A stretch of 64,000 bases of DNA. It comes from Pyrocephalus nanus. Its lineage: Eukaryota; Chordata; Aves; Passeriformes; Tyrannidae. Below are positions 12,353 to 25,350 of the stretch, piece after piece (the first letter of the stretch is position 1; the number at the start of each line of letters is the position of its first letter). A program made the position numbers and the translations under genes. The notes under the pieces were generated by a model. It searched no databases, had not been told where the DNA came from, and worked only from the letters and a program-made list of their open reading frames with translations. The stretch is taken from positions 11,212,709-11,276,708 of the forward strand of contig CM076263.1 of assembly GCA_038380795.1 (NCBI GenBank). Reading direction: 5' to 3'.

Positions 12353-12846
12353 CCATAAGAGCAATGAAGCAATTTAAAAGCAAGAGTAATTCTTCTAGCA
12401 AGAGAGAAGCTGGTGATGGAGGGAAAGAGAAGAAAGATTTGGAACATCAGAAAGGAAAGAGGAATCGCCAGTTTCCAAAAATATGGCTAACAAAATACTC
12501 CTGGTTAAAATATGATGATGAAAGGGGAATAATGTTTTGTGTACCATGTCGTAAACATAATGTGGATTTGGGGGAAAACATTCATAATTTTTGTTCTGGC
12601 ACTGATGATTTCAAACTTGAATTTATAAACACGCACCAGAGTAGCGAAGCTCATGCCTGGGCTACCTGCATGGAAGCGGCCAGTACTGCTTCACCAGACA
12701 GAGCTTCTGCTGAGCAGATGTTGAAGAGCATGAACTCCTTAACATTAGAGACAGTAGAAAATATTTTTAGAACATATCATGCTATGGCTAAATCTGGTTC
12801 TCCCCTTGTAGACCTTGATGAAATTTACAAACCAGATAAGTTTTAA
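12353..12846 (+). CDS. TTF/BED-like zinc-finger exon within SPEF2
   Basis: The acceptor (gtttctttttaaattatag) is followed by two bases and then an open frame to TAA at 12,844. Joined to exon c (phase 1), it reads through in frame as A-I-R-A-M and 160 more residues. Counting from the ATG at 12,364: a Lys/Ser/Glu-rich basic lead (1-36); a TTF-type zinc-finger module (about 37-99) with W41, W47, YDDERG, C59-x2-C62, FCSGTDDFK, H91-x5-H97; then a helical segment (about 120-148, VENIFRTYHAMAKSGSP). The last segment resembles the stretch that follows the finger in hAT-derived genes of the ZNF862/KIAA1586/C17orf113 type, but the transposase core and dimerisation domain are absent. The finger suggests nucleic-acid binding, which is inference. 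It could be an alternative 3' terminal exon of SPEF2, an independent intronless gene starting at 12,364 (G at -3), or a young decaying retrocopy. No frameshift or internal stop is seen. Possible poly(A) hexamers are ATTAAA at 13,252 and AATAAA at 13,954. Confidence 0.72.
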
Positions 12847-15800
12847 CATGACCTTTCTCAGTTTTTCTCAGACTTATCCTTCTGAAGACCACTACAGAGG
12901 CAGAACAGATCCATTGCTTATTATTAATTGCACATAAAAAATCAGTCCTCCCATAACAAGTAGTCTTACAGCCAGGATATGACCAATATACTTCTCAGCT
13001 TGAACCACTTTTCTTTCTCCCCTGTAAAAATATTTTTGAGAGTTGTAATAAGAGTGCTGTATCTTGATTTTTTGTCTTGGAGCTGAGAATAAGTATAGTT
13101 CAGTGAAGTATCTGATTTCATATTTTCATAAATCTACATATTCTAAATGCAACTTTCTACTCGGTAATTTCCAATCAAGGTAAAGCATACCAGCAGAATA
13201 TATTTTTACCATCAAAGAAATAGCAATGATTCGTATCAAAAGATAGCTAAAATTAAATCATTAATGACCCCTCTTAGTTCTTCCAACAGTAATGAAGATG
13301 TACTAGAGATAATTTGGGAGAAATGAATGTGAGGTCATTCACCTTTAAATCAACTCATTTTCTGAATCTGAAGATCAACTCTTTCACAGTAAAATGTGTG
13401 TAATAATAGCAGAAGATGCACAATACCATTCCATATCATACTGTATCATGTAACTCTACACTATACTCTGTTATGCTACACTACACACATGCACATATAC
13501 ACACACATATATATAGTCTCTTTTTTGGTGTTTTGCATATATCTAGGTCTAAATAGTATGTCAGAAATGGAGTAGATTTTGAATGAATGCCTCATGAAGG
13601 GATTTTAGCCAATTCAAGAAGAGTTAATCTGCAGGGATCAGAAAAAGGATCAGTACTGTGCACTATAAAGTGGATTATAGAAGATCCATCATTGAAATAT
13701 GTTAATCTGTGATTTCTCAGACCAAAAAAAAAAAGTTTAGATATATTTTACCTAAGAAGAAATAGGGTGTATATTATACAAGGTACCTTATTAGATATGC
13801 TAAAGGTTTTCTCTTAAATCACATAATGCTGAGAGAATTTTTTCCCCTCAAAGTTTTGAAATGGGAAGTTTTTAACTTTGTTGAGATTAGAAAAATATGT
13901 TGAAAATGTGTTCCCAGAATGCCCAACAGCTGAAAACAAAACAAAAAAAAAGAAATAAAAGCTGAAAGTATATTTAGAATAATAATAATGCTGAAGTCAC
14001 TTTGATGATACAGGGGGGCATGTTTTCTCATAATCTTCCTTTCAATCATGTGATGATTCTTGCTGTTTTCTTCTGGGCAGTCTTTAGTTTATGTACATCC
14101 TTTTAGATCTGCAAATTCCAAAATTACATGCTACCAGAAGCTTTAACATCTGGGAGGAAAAAAAAAAAACAAAAAACTAAAGAAAGAAAAAAAAGGATTA
14201 TTTCCAGTGTCTTCATGTGTACTTTCTGGTAATATTGTGATCTGCCATATTCCCTATAGACTTTTCTGTACAAATTTTGCTTTATCAGTAAGATTCCCAT
14301 TGTGACATTTATGCAGTTCATTATTTCACTCCAGTGGGACACTTGACATTTATCCTTACTGGATATTGTCCTTTTATTCTAGACTGTATCTCCAATTTGT
14401 AAAGCTCACTTTGAATTCTAATCCTTTTCTCTAATATGCTTAAAATTCCTTCCTGAATTGTTTTATCTGTAGTATAATAAATGCATCAATTTGTCAGTCT
14501 GTCTCCTCGAAGTACTTTGATCTGTTTCTGGTGAAAGTTACTTGCTGATCTTGATCATCTCTCGAGTTTTTCAAAATCTTCATGAATACCAATTCTTTTT
14601 CCAAAGTGCTTTCTACCTCTTCTAATTAAAAATGTTTCTAGACATTTAATAATTTAATTTTCTGTTCAGTCTCCTACATTATTCAACTAAAACTTACTGG
14701 GTTTAGTTTCTTTTATTTTGGACTTAGCAAAAAGATTTTATGAAGAGCATACCTGTTTTGAAATGAGTCCTGTTGGGTGGACAAAGACAATTCGGGGAAT
14801 TGTTTTCCTTGTTCTTTCCTAGAAGACATTATTTACTTTTACCACTTGCAGACACTGGTATTCTTTTCTCAGTACCATCTGTGTAGCTGCCCACTCTCAG
14901 CATCTCTCTGTGATTATAAAACATTAGCAGCTCTTGAACTAAAACGGTGAATCACCTTTCGTCTCGGATTATAATCAGATATTCAAAAATTACTCCGTGC
15001 TCTGTAATATATACCCAAGTACATTAAATCCAGACAAAATACCTGAAAACACAGTGAGGAAAGTATTTCTTATCTTTTTTTTTTACATGTTTATGAGGGA
15101 TTTCCTCTGTCTCTCTGAGACTTCCTCATCATTCCTCCTACATGTGTCAGTAGGAGGAATTAAATCACAGTCCATTTGAAATTTTTGAACTATTAGAACT
15201 TTGGAATTATCCCACATCAGATGTTTCAAGAGGAGGTAATAAAGTAAAAGGAATTGCCCAGCAGCACATCAGCAGTTCTGTAATTAATAGATAGAAATTT
15301 GCTTAACTCTGAATAAAAGAGGATGTGTTTCTTCACATTTACCACACAGGAAAAAAAGTGGGTAGATCACCTGGCAGAGCTTAAATATCTCAGAGTAATT
15401 CATGTTTGTTATAATATTTACCTGAAAACTGCATTCTAGCATTTTCTATAATCCAGTCCAAGTTCTATGACTGTGAGTAATATTTTAGATTGCAATCCCA
15501 TTTCAGACATTAGTTTTGATGCAAGTTCTTAAAATTCCTTGCTCCTCAAATACTTTTTACATATGTTTCTAAAGTCATGTAGTCTCATAAACAAATCAGA
15601 TGAGAATGTTAGTATCCTTTTAGAATTTTATGCAGAAAAACAAAATTAAGTTTCATTTCAGGAAGCCATAAACTCATAGGAAATACAGGAGCTACATTCT
15701 TTATTGCCATACAGGAAAATTGTATTAGGAGTTGAACTGTTTTGAACATAAGATAACGTGAGAAAAATTAGATTGCCAGTAATCAGATGTGGAAAGGCAA

Positions 15801-17584
15801 ATTTCAGCAAAAAATGCAATAAAAGTTATCGTAGCTGGTCTCTTCACGGTAAAGCACTAGGAAAAAAATAAGACTGAAAGAAGATGTAAAACTTTTTCCT
15901 GTTGTTTTTTATATGAAGTGTACACCAACTCCGTCATGGGCCATAGACTATTCTCCCCATGAACCACTAAAATGTTACCTGGTTTATTGAATAACCTATG
16001 AAGTCACCCAGTAATGATGCTTCTGTTATGCAGGCTTTATTGTGCCATATGGAAATGATCTGATTCTTGTAGCATGAAGTTTTATCAGAAAATAAATTTG
16101 TGGTTACCTTAAAATTATTATATCAGCAAGCTAGAGTGCTTCAGTAAACAGCAAATGGTTTATTACATGGTTTTTTAGAAGGTATTCTTTCTCAATGTGA
16201 TAACTCAAGAACTTTCACAAGGTGACATCAGAGCACTGCTAGCACTCTGCCAGTACTTTTTCCCCAGCTTTTGCTTTCCTGTTGAAATTTATGGTAGGAT
16301 ATATGGCTTCAAGTCCTTCCTTCTCCCTGTCCCAACAGAATTTAAGCTTCACAAATCTGGTTTGTTCCTCTTCTCTCCAAGCTTATATATGTGTAGGATT
16401 CCTCTGCTGTACTAAGATGTGCTGAGGGCATTAATCCTGTGTTTCCTGCTTGGAGGTAAACAGAGACTGTAGACTACTAATTCAAATTTCTACCTAGATT
16501 TTGAAAACTGACATGAAATTAATATTCAAACACATTCTTAATTTTTCTACCACTTACATCTTTTTTCATAAAGTTACATTTCACTCCACTGTTTCGCTTC
16601 CAACGAAAATATTTCTTAGCCTTAAAATGTGCACAGCTGTGCTTTTTCAAAACGACAAGAATTTCAACTGGAAAAAGAAAAAAAAAAAAAAAAGTAAGTC
16701 TTACCAGTATTTCACTGATTGTATACACTTTTAAAGTTAATCTTAAGACTTCCCGTTTTGATGCTCTGAAAGTGATCATAACCTGACCAAATCGGTTTTG
16801 TGTCTCAAAATTTAAATAATTTGAAACTTATTTTACAGGTTTTTTTATTAATGCAGAGGTTTTGCTGTGAATCCTCACTGAGCTAGCCCAGTGTGTTTCT
16901 GGAAGAACAGGCTCTTATCTGTCTATTAAATTTAACATACTGTTTTAACATTTGCATTTTAATACTGTGTATGCAAATCCATGCCTATTTAAAAAACAAA
17001 TAAGACTTACTGGACTTACCTGTCTAATGATTTCTGTAAAATAAAATTAATGGAGCTATTTTTAACTCCCGCAACTCAGTTCTGAAAAGCTTTTTAGACA
17101 GATCAATTTTGTTTCAAATTTCAACAGACAATGGCCTGTGTTTCTTATCCTGTTCTCCAACTTATGCTTGCTTTAAAGTGTGAAGATAGACTTATAATTG
17201 ATTAAAATAGAGCACAGTGGGGGAAAAGGTTGGTAGGTATTCAGTACACAAAATTGTGTGATTGGTATTTTTGAATTGCTCATTAACTGTCAGCATAGAC
17301 TGTGTGAGGATGGATTAGTAATCACAATGCAGATCAGAACAAGTTAAAAAAAAATGCTGTGCATTAGAATACTTGATATTTTGCTGTTAAATAGGCCACA
17401 CATGATTTATTTTAAATGAGAAAATTTTATGTTTGGATTTGAAAATATTAACATTATCAGTAGTGCATAACAGCAAAACAAGTAAGTTTCCCACGTTGCT
17501 ATTAAAATTAAAAAACATTTCCTTTAACAGAAGAATTCTATTTAAAATGCTAAATACATTTTTTGATATTGACTTTTCTATTAG
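12847..17584 (+). other. SPEF2 intron, second part
   Basis: This AT-rich stretch would include the 3'UTR of the zinc-finger transcript if that exon is terminal. A low-complexity CA/TA tract lies near 13,480-13,520, and A-runs at about 14,160 and 16,678-16,693. I do not see any remnant of the rest of an hAT transposase downstream of the zinc-finger exon. Confidence 0.6.
13252..13257 (+). terminator. Candidate poly(A) signal for the zinc-finger exon
   Basis: ATTAAA, 406 bases after the zinc-finger stop codon, is the first common hexamer seen downstream. A canonical AATAAA follows at 13,954-13,959. Either could end an alternative short SPEF2 transcript. Hexamers are common in AT-rich introns, so this is weak support. 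Confidence 0.3.
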
Positions 17585-17691
17585 GTTTTATACGAAAGAA
17601 AGTATTTATTGACATTTTTAGTCGCTTGATTAATTTGAATCGTGGAGAAAATTACCTTCCTGATCGTTGGATGAACTTAAAACTTCCAGAT
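17585..17691 (+). CDS. SPEF2: SPEF2 exon d (phase 1 in, phase 0 out)
   Basis: The acceptor is gacttttctattag and the donor is GAT|gtaagt. It encodes (G)FIRKKVFIDIFSRLINLN followed by RGENYLPDRWMNLKLPD. The helix-rich stretch continues from LTKLHKQFLQVAPK of exon c, which supports this being the ordinary splice partner of that exon. From here all junctions are phase 0. Confidence 0.9.
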
Positions 17692-19486
17692 GTAAGTTAA
17701 CCCCTGTTTTCTCTTCAACTGGAGTATTGGTTTGTGCAATATTGCACGATTGATGCAGCATTGTTCTTGTTAAGATAAAACCAAGATTATAGCTATTATA
17801 GGACATTGTCAGTTTTTCCACTGGGCCAGAAATAAAATGCATTTTTCCAGCAATATATTTATTTAAAATTTTCAAATCATGGGGTTTTTTAGACACCATT
17901 GAAAATTCATTTCCAGGAGCTAAAATAACACTGTTAATGTTCTTCATCCCAGCACAGGAAATTAAAATCTGGAGCTATATGACCTTAAACTTACTTATCT
18001 AAGATTTTCAGGTTTAGGGACGTGAAAAATTAGAATTCAGTCTTTCCAAATCTTCTGTGCTGAATTGTCTGATCAATTTTACCTTCAAATGTTACTGGTA
18101 GGCCTATTGAATGAAATTGTTTATTTGTTTTAACATGTTTTGATAATTATTTCTGACATAAACCATGATTCAAATTTATATTTTTACTGTATTTCACATG
18201 TGGGAAACAGCTTCATTTGTATATTCTTCACACAGATGAACTGCATGAGTAAAACATTTAAAGTTTCTCCGTGGTGTATTTCCATTGAGTTTAGTGAAAA
18301 CTAGCCAGAGCTGTCTTCATCAGTATATAAAAATCTAATCTTAGCACAGCAAATTAATTGTTTGGGGGAAACTACAAGTCAAATATTGTCTATTCATAGA
18401 CCATATGTGCATGTATCCCATGTGCTGTGTTCTTTGAGAACTTTTAGTGCTTATAAATGCTATTTTTATTTTAATAACAGACTTTTCTTTCTTTAAAAGT
18501 GCCATTTTAAAATGAGACTTTTAAATTTATAATGAAAGCAAGAACTTATTTACCAAAGGAAATGCATGAAGCGTAATCTAAGGTATACATTTATTTTGCA
18601 CAAGCTATTCTGAGCTTAACTCACCGTTTCACCATTCTGGTGTGACTTACCAGAATCTCAGTAAATTTTAAATTAATAATAAGCAGCAGTGTTCCAGCCA
18701 GTGTCAGCACAGATGACATCTACAATGTCACCAAATTGTCTCACTGTGCTGCCCCCGGGCCTTCTTCCTGTGAACACCTTCTTCTTAAACTCTGGTCTGG
18801 AGCAACCCAGACACTTCCCTCGACAAGGAACTCTGGATGGGGGGCAGAAAGTTGTGTAGAGGTCCATAGTAGAGTCTCACCATACCAGTGGTGCAGAAAT
18901 GAACTGGACAAATTTGGATTCCCCTGTCAAACACATTCCTTGTAATGCTGCCTCAGGAGATTTTAGGAATATTCTCCTGTTTGTTTCTCCCTGTAACCAG
19001 CTCTGCTATGTCCATGCAATGTCTTCATTGGTAAAAAGACACAAAGCACTTTTTCTACCACTACTTTTTTCTAACTGAAAATAATGCTGGAGCAGAGGAA
19101 GCCACTTGGTCGACAACAGGACCAAGGATTTGCTAGATTTTGTGTTCATGGTGCTAAATTGTCAGTTCAATTCTTAGTGCTCAAGGTGACAGGACATGGC
19201 TCAGGGTTTCAGGATGATATCTCATAGGCAGTTTAGATACAGAGCCCTATTTGGGGAGTCAGAGCATTTATTTAGAGGGATATCAACTGCACAGGCCAGC
19301 TGACACACAGTGGCCTATGACCTGTTTTTTTACTGATACATGCCCTTTATATAACTGTGACATCTCTCTGCAGGACCTTGTCCTTCCTAGCCAGGAAAAG
19401 ACCCAAGGATACACAGGATATTGAAAGAGTATGTTTGTATATTTATGCATGCATATTTGACAATATTTATCATTCTGGTTTTACAG
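17692..19486 (+). other. SPEF2 intron
   Basis: No repeat or RNA gene is recognised. The minus strand over 17,630-17,947 stays open for 105 codons, partly across exon d, but has no recognised similarity and is taken as a shadow. Confidence 0.6.
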
Positions 19487-19669
19487 TTTCAGAATCTGGC
19501 ATCTGCATTCTCAGTGAATGCAGAATTTACTGACTGGCGCAGATTCTTGGTAGCAGCAGCACAGCCTTGGCCAGTGCCATCTGTGACACAACTCCTGAAA
19601 ACACTGCATAGCTTCAAGTCTGTTGATGAAGCCAGATCAGGCTTTGTTACAAAGGATTACTACCTGCAG
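19487..19669 (+). CDS. SPEF2: SPEF2 exon e (phase 0/0)
   Basis: Encodes 61 codons from FQNLASAFSVNAEF through TDWRRFLVAAAQPWPVPS to GFVTKDYYLQ. DWRRFL and AA-PWPVPS are characteristic of the SPEF2 C-terminal domain. The donor is CAG|gttata. A second AG six bases into the exon (TTTCAG|AAT) could serve as an alternative acceptor and would drop two residues (Phe-Gln) without changing frame. Confidence 0.92.
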
Positions 19670-21344
19670 GTTATAATTCTTTTCTCTTTTGAATCGTGTT
19701 TTATTAAACTCTCTAAATTCAATGATGTATTGTTGGGTTTATTCACATTCAGAAACTCAGTCTGAATTTTAAATGTTTTTGGGTTTAAGGGTGCTTTCTG
19801 GTAAAAAGTGTTTTCAGGAAATGTCCATATTTCCACAAATCAAGCCTACTTTTTACTTCCATTTCCTAGTTTCACCATTAATTTAAAGTAAAAATAATTT
19901 CTGTTTTAAAGAAACCATTCTGTGTGCACTTTGATGACTATTAGCTTATTTGACACTGAGTAAGATTAAAAAAAACTTGCTCAAGCATAAATAAGGATTT
20001 TAGTTTCAGCTCATCAGCTGTACTTAATTGAAATATTTCTAAATTTTTTTTCCCATTATTATTTCCTCAAATTAAGATTGTTTTTCAGACCTTGAGTTCC
20101 CGGAAAATTATAAAATTCTTTGATCTTTTCTCAGAAGATAGCTTCTATTTGAATTACTACGTGGTTTAGTGAGATTTTTCAGCAAGATTTTTCTTCTTTT
20201 AGAAAAATTCTGCTCATTAAATTTTCACTTACTTTTACTTTGCTTTCTTAATCATACTTAGAATAACTGCTGTTTCATTCTTTTAGTCCATACTAGCTAT
20301 GAATATCATATATATATCTATATACATATATGTGTCTATAGATATATGTGTATGTGTGTGCATGTATACACAAAAGTACTACAGTTCTGCCAGTTTGCTT
20401 TTGTTTGTTGATATTAAAAATAATTTTCAAACTCTTTTAAATACATTTTGTAGAACATTTATTGCAATTTGCTTTCCAATCACTTAGTGTTGGTTTTCTT
20501 CAAGAACTAAATAAAGGCTGTGTTTCCAGAAGTCTGTCAGTTTCAGAACTACTTTGATTAATTTAAAAATTCTGGGAGTGCCTTCCAATCCCTACCCACC
20601 CCTGACTTGCAAAGAAACAAATGCTGCAAAACCAAAAATCACACCAAAAGTGCAGGTTTATCTGCACCTATTTTTCTATTGTTGTAATTTTTACTGAAGT
20701 GTGAGTGTTTAAAAAGAAGCTAACAGATATAAGGCATGCAGACTGAGAATGTACGCAGGATCTTAGAGTCTGTTCATGCCTATCCTATTGTAGATTTAGT
20801 TGATATTTTCTAGTCTAGTATTACAGAATTGGTTCTGAGCACTATTAATTTACAGCTGTAGCTATAGCTCTGTAGGCATTACAGGACATGCTCTCTAGGC
20901 ATTACATTAGTCATCTTTTTGGGAGCAGGGAAAGCATGAGAAGAGCCATGACTCCATCCTTCATCATCCTGAATTGTGGACAGTTTCTTCTAAAAGTACA
21001 GTTCAGACAAAAGCTATGGAGGTAGTAAATGGCATCCTAAAAAGAAGAAACCAGAACATGCATAGAAACTCCACATTTTGCTTCTTCAACCATGTAGTTT
21101 ACAACTGTGTATTTTCAAGAGCATAAATTCACTTCTACCTAATTTTCAGTAATTTCTCAAGTATCTATTATAAAGTACAAACAGCTACTTAGTTATTCTG
21201 TATTAATGTATATTAATAATAAATTCAGTTTGATTAAGTCCAGGAATTAAGCTCTTAGTAATCTATATGTTGAACTGTTAGAGAATAACGATCACCTTAT
21301 TTTAATGTGTGAAAATTAACAAACTTTTTTTTTTTTTAAAGCAG
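19670..21344 (+). other. SPEF2 intron
   Basis: AT-rich intron with a TA/TG-rich low-complexity tract at about 20,308-20,370. I see nothing else in it. Confidence 0.65.
20308..20370. repeat. TA/TG-rich microsatellite-like tract
   Basis: Imperfect runs of TATATA, TATG and TGTGTG dinucleotides. The reading frame across it translates to a low-complexity Ile/Tyr/Val/Cys string, which marks it as non-coding. Confidence 0.7.
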
Positions 21345-21437
21345 ATTGGCTTATGGTTTAATGGAAATGAAGATCCAAGCATAACAAAAAGTTGCACACA
21401 GTCTGTGTCTTTAGATAGGCTAAAACGCCTCATAAAG
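21345..21437 (+). CDS. SPEF2: SPEF2 exon f (phase 0/0)
   Basis: A T-rich tract and GCAG acceptor precede 31 codons that begin IGLWFNGNEDPSITK and end LDRLKRLIK, with AAG|gtaact as donor. The LWF-NED segment continues directly from the YYLQ end of exon e. Confidence 0.9.
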
Positions 21438-22037
21438 GTAACTAAAAACATAGGTATTTTGAAGAGACCACTATTCAAACCTGAGAGGTCTCATACAAAA
21501 GTTTCTTGTGTCTTTTTTTTCCCGTAATTGCTTCGATGTTTCAGTGTTTTTTGAGGTCAGGTGGTGCTTCAGAATAATGTAGAAAGGAATCTAAGAATTG
21601 TCCTACTGTATCCTAAATCTAAAGTAGTTTACTCAGAATTAATTATTTGTGCTCTTCATTGAACAACATTAATTTTGCTACACAGTAAGCAGCTTTGAAA
21701 AGAATGGGAGGCAAATGCGTCTAAGCTCATAGATGTTTCCATGAAAGAGGGAGCTAATAGTGTGATCTGAATACAAAAAATGAAATGCTTTGAACATGTT
21801 TGTCATGATACAAGATTTTATTAATTTTTCTATGTTCTGTGAAATTCAATTTCTATTTCCTTGAATTACTTAAACACGTGATTTATCTAGATTTACACAG
21901 CATTAACATGCTTTTAAACACAGTATCTCTTATTCACAGTAATTATTGTATTTCATTCTTTTCTCTACAGTCCTTGATTTATATTCCATTAAATTCCACT
22001 AGTGGAAATTGGTTTACATATTTTTCTCCTTTTACAG
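21438..22037 (+). other. SPEF2 intron
   Basis: 600-bp unique AT-rich intron with a strong polypyrimidine acceptor (tttttctccttttacag). I see nothing else in it. Confidence 0.7.
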
Positions 22038-22211
22038 TTTTTCTTCAGTTTATTTGCTGATACCAGAAAAGATCCTGCTCTGCTCGACTACACTGAGATG
22101 CTGCTTTATTTTGCCTCCCACTCTGATCCAGTTGAAGGTGTATACAGAGCACTTAGCGTTGCTACTGGAACATATGTTCACAGAAAAAAGGAAGCCTCTC
22201 ATCCATGTGCG
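22038..22211 (+). CDS. SPEF2: SPEF2 exon g (phase 0/0)
   Basis: 58 codons: FFFSLFADTRKDPALLDYTE, then MLLYFASHSDPVEGVYRALS, then VATGTYVHRKKEASHPCA. The donor is GCG|gtaaag. It is predicted mostly helical. The FFSLFAD...MLLYFASH segment is typical of this family's C-terminal helical domain. Confidence 0.92.
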
Positions 22212-25200
22212 GTAAAGTACTACAGTAAATTACTAGAGAAAGTAGTAGTGCTTTCAAATTGTAAATTAACTATATTTCTGTATATTTGCTTACCCTGGGT
22301 ATCTCCAGTCCTTACAAGTAATCTCACTGACTTCACGTGAACTCTGCAAATAGTTTTACAGACTTTGGGAATAATACTCAGAAGTATCCTTCCAAAAGTC
22401 TGGAAATTTGCCTGCCAAGTAATAGTGAAAGTTTAAGATATTTACTGGTACATATGAATGTAAGGTAACTCTTTGGCCTAGTCTTAGACTGTAGTGTGAC
22501 TGTAGTGTTATCTATGGATGCGAAACCTGATATTATTGCTGATCTTGCTATACTTTCCACTGTGTTTCTTTGGGGTATTTAGAAGTAGATACACCATTGT
22601 TATTATTTTCAAATGTTTAGTTTTACCTGTAAACCAGAAGGATTAATAATAATTAGTTTCATACAAAATAATTTTTATATTATTTTCATTTTATATTATT
22701 TTCATAGCCATGATGAATGTGTTCTCAAATCAAATGAAACTAGTCTTTTGAACATTTTTGGTACTTCTGGAGCATGTTTTTATTTTTAAAGTCTCAAAAT
22801 TGCTATTAGTGCACTGCATGCATCAGTTACTTATTATTGAAGTACAAGTCATTTTTTTGAGACATAAATTACTTACGACACACCTTGGAAAGAACACGCC
22901 ATTCCAGATAATAAAATCTTTCATCGCCCTGTCACAACCATGTAGAATTTACCCCATACTTACAGTACAGTTGAGATCTCTAGAAACAGTAAAGAAAGGG
23001 CATTATTTTACTGCACAGTGTAATCATATAGATAAGCGTAATAACATAATATCACTTCAAATGACAAAACATATTATACTTCCCTGTGCTTTATTTGGCA
23101 CAACAGAGTTTTTGTACATTGGAAAGTCTGAATAAGACAATTTCTTTTTCATACTTCATAGCAAGAAGTAGAGCACAGAGTGCTCCCAGTTAGATACTGT
23201 GGACCTGAACTTAGTTTCCCACATTTCAGTGGAAAGTTCTAACTCTCATCTCATTGGATATAAAGCTACACAATCTGTCCTCCTCTTTACCAGTTTCTGT
23301 TGTGTTTGATCTGTTTGGTAGGAAGTTTTGTAAGATATAACTGCACTGGCATTACCACCTAAGTGTCAACAATTTCTTTAGACTCTGAGTCACAAGTGAA
23401 GGTGAGCATTTGCCTTCAACCTACAATTAATAACATATCTCTGAGCAGAAGGAGTTATATCCCATCTAACTGAGGATTTCCTCATGCCTGATTTCCCAGT
23501 CAAGGCATTGGCTCTGTTAATCTGTGCTATGTCCTATGTGCAATGTATTATACAGATAGTTTGTGTGCCTAATTCATTTGGGGACCCTCTTAGAAACTTA
23601 GGAATATCTAAGAATTAAATGTTAAATAAATCTTGCTTGTGTGGATTCTCCATGACTTTATAATTGTCTGTTGTAAGTTGGTGCTCAGAATCACAGGACT
23701 GATAGAACATAATATTTTCTTTCTTCTTTTGCCTTGTGTTTCATCTTTGTGCACTTTAACAATAATGTTGAATACAGACAAAAGAGACCAAAAGAAATCC
23801 CATTCCATTGAAGCAAATTAGTTTTCTCCATTGGTTTTATTACAGCCAGCATTTCGTGCAAGTTATTCCACAAACACAAGGGGGCAAAAAGTAAATGGTA
23901 CATTATATTGTGTCATGGTTGAGCCAAGCTCCATCAAATACAGAGAATCCTGAAGACATCCAAAGTGGTTTGAGGCACCAAATTAAGAACCTAAATCTTT
24001 GTTTCACTGCAGGTGTTTACATGTGATCTAAATATCCCAGTTCTCACTACAGGTATTGGAAATTTAGCAAGTATTATCAGTGGAATATTCATCAGTCAAA
24101 TATAAAGAGCTATATTGCTCATCTCTTCGAAGTTTTGTAATACAACTTACATAGCTGGCTTATAAGTAGGAACTTATACTGCTGCACCTCATTTGTCTTG
24201 TCTCTTTTTCTTCTTTTGTGCTGATAATTGTAATGGCTTCTCATTGGTAACTGCCTACAGAAATATGTCTGAAACTTTCATGCTGTTAATAAGAAAAGCT
24301 CAGCCAAATATATTCTTGAGACTTCTTTAACTTCATAGCAAAGACCCTCTCACTTAAAATGCTTAACTTTTAAGTCTTGGTAGGGTTGTTATTGGCTATG
24401 TAGGTCTGAAAGCTAAATGTAAATGATGCAGGGGGAGATAGGAAACTTCAGTGTTGATATTTGTGTAATCTCAACTATTTTGTGTTAAAAAGACTGTATA
24501 ATTGACTCTGCTCCTCCTGTGTTCAAAATTACGTGTATTAAGGCCTAAGGCACATAGCACAAGTGTGACTGAATCTCAGCAGTCTCTTCCTCCCAATGAA
24601 GAGAGAAATGGTTTGTTCAATTAAATGCAATTTCCTGTTGTTGTTAGTTGTTAGTCTACACAGGGACATAATCTGGTCAAAGCATTGTTCACCTATGTGT
24701 GATCCTTTCTCATCTTTGTGCTCCCAGATCTCTACAGCAGGTTTGGTTTTGGTTTGGGTTTTCTTTCGTTTGTTTGTTTTTTCCTTTGGCCAGCCCTTAT
24801 ATCACCACAAAGTTACCTAATTGCTTGTTTAAATAAAATTCTAATTTTTCTGCATAAAACATAAAATCTCATCTTTTTCTGTGGAGAGCTGCTGAGCCTG
24901 TGTTAACTGTTGTCCAAAATGGAGTTCTTGCAGTGACTTCTTCATTTGGACTAGAAAATTCCTATTGTTTTTTTTCATGTGAACATCCAGAATCCCAAAG
25001 TTTACTCCTTATATAAAGACAAAGTTCTTGGTATTGTAATTTATAGCTATTAAATATTTTTATGTTTTGTTGCTCTGAGAAATGTCAATTTTTCTGTAGA
25101 ATGTTGGCCACATTCCTGGAAAAAGCTGTTTATTAAATTTCTGCTAATGCCAACATTATGGATATTCTGTACTCTTAAGTTCTATTCTGTTGTCCTACAG

Positions 25201-25350
25201 TGCAGTAGATAATTTTGTCTGAGTTGATGATTTTTGTTTTGCAAGGACTTAAGTTTGAAGTGTAATCCATTGATCCTTAATGAATGTTTAACTGAAACAG
25301 ATGATCTGACAGAGTATTTACCCCCAAGTATTATACATTAATTTTCTTAG
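22212..25350 (+). other. SPEF2 intron
   Basis: 3.1-kb AT-rich intron. A 125-codon plus-strand frame at 22,758-23,135 has no recognisable domain and no good splice context, so it was not called. No CR1 is evident. Confidence 0.6.

Noticed and set aside
17630..17947. 105-codon minus-strand frame over SPEF2 exon d and the following intron
   Set aside because: It is partly the shadow of a real exon, and no domain was recognised in the rest.
22758..23135. 125-codon plus-strand frame in a SPEF2 intron
   Set aside because: No similarity recognised. Flanking splice signals are poor, and the codon content fits AT-rich chance sequence.
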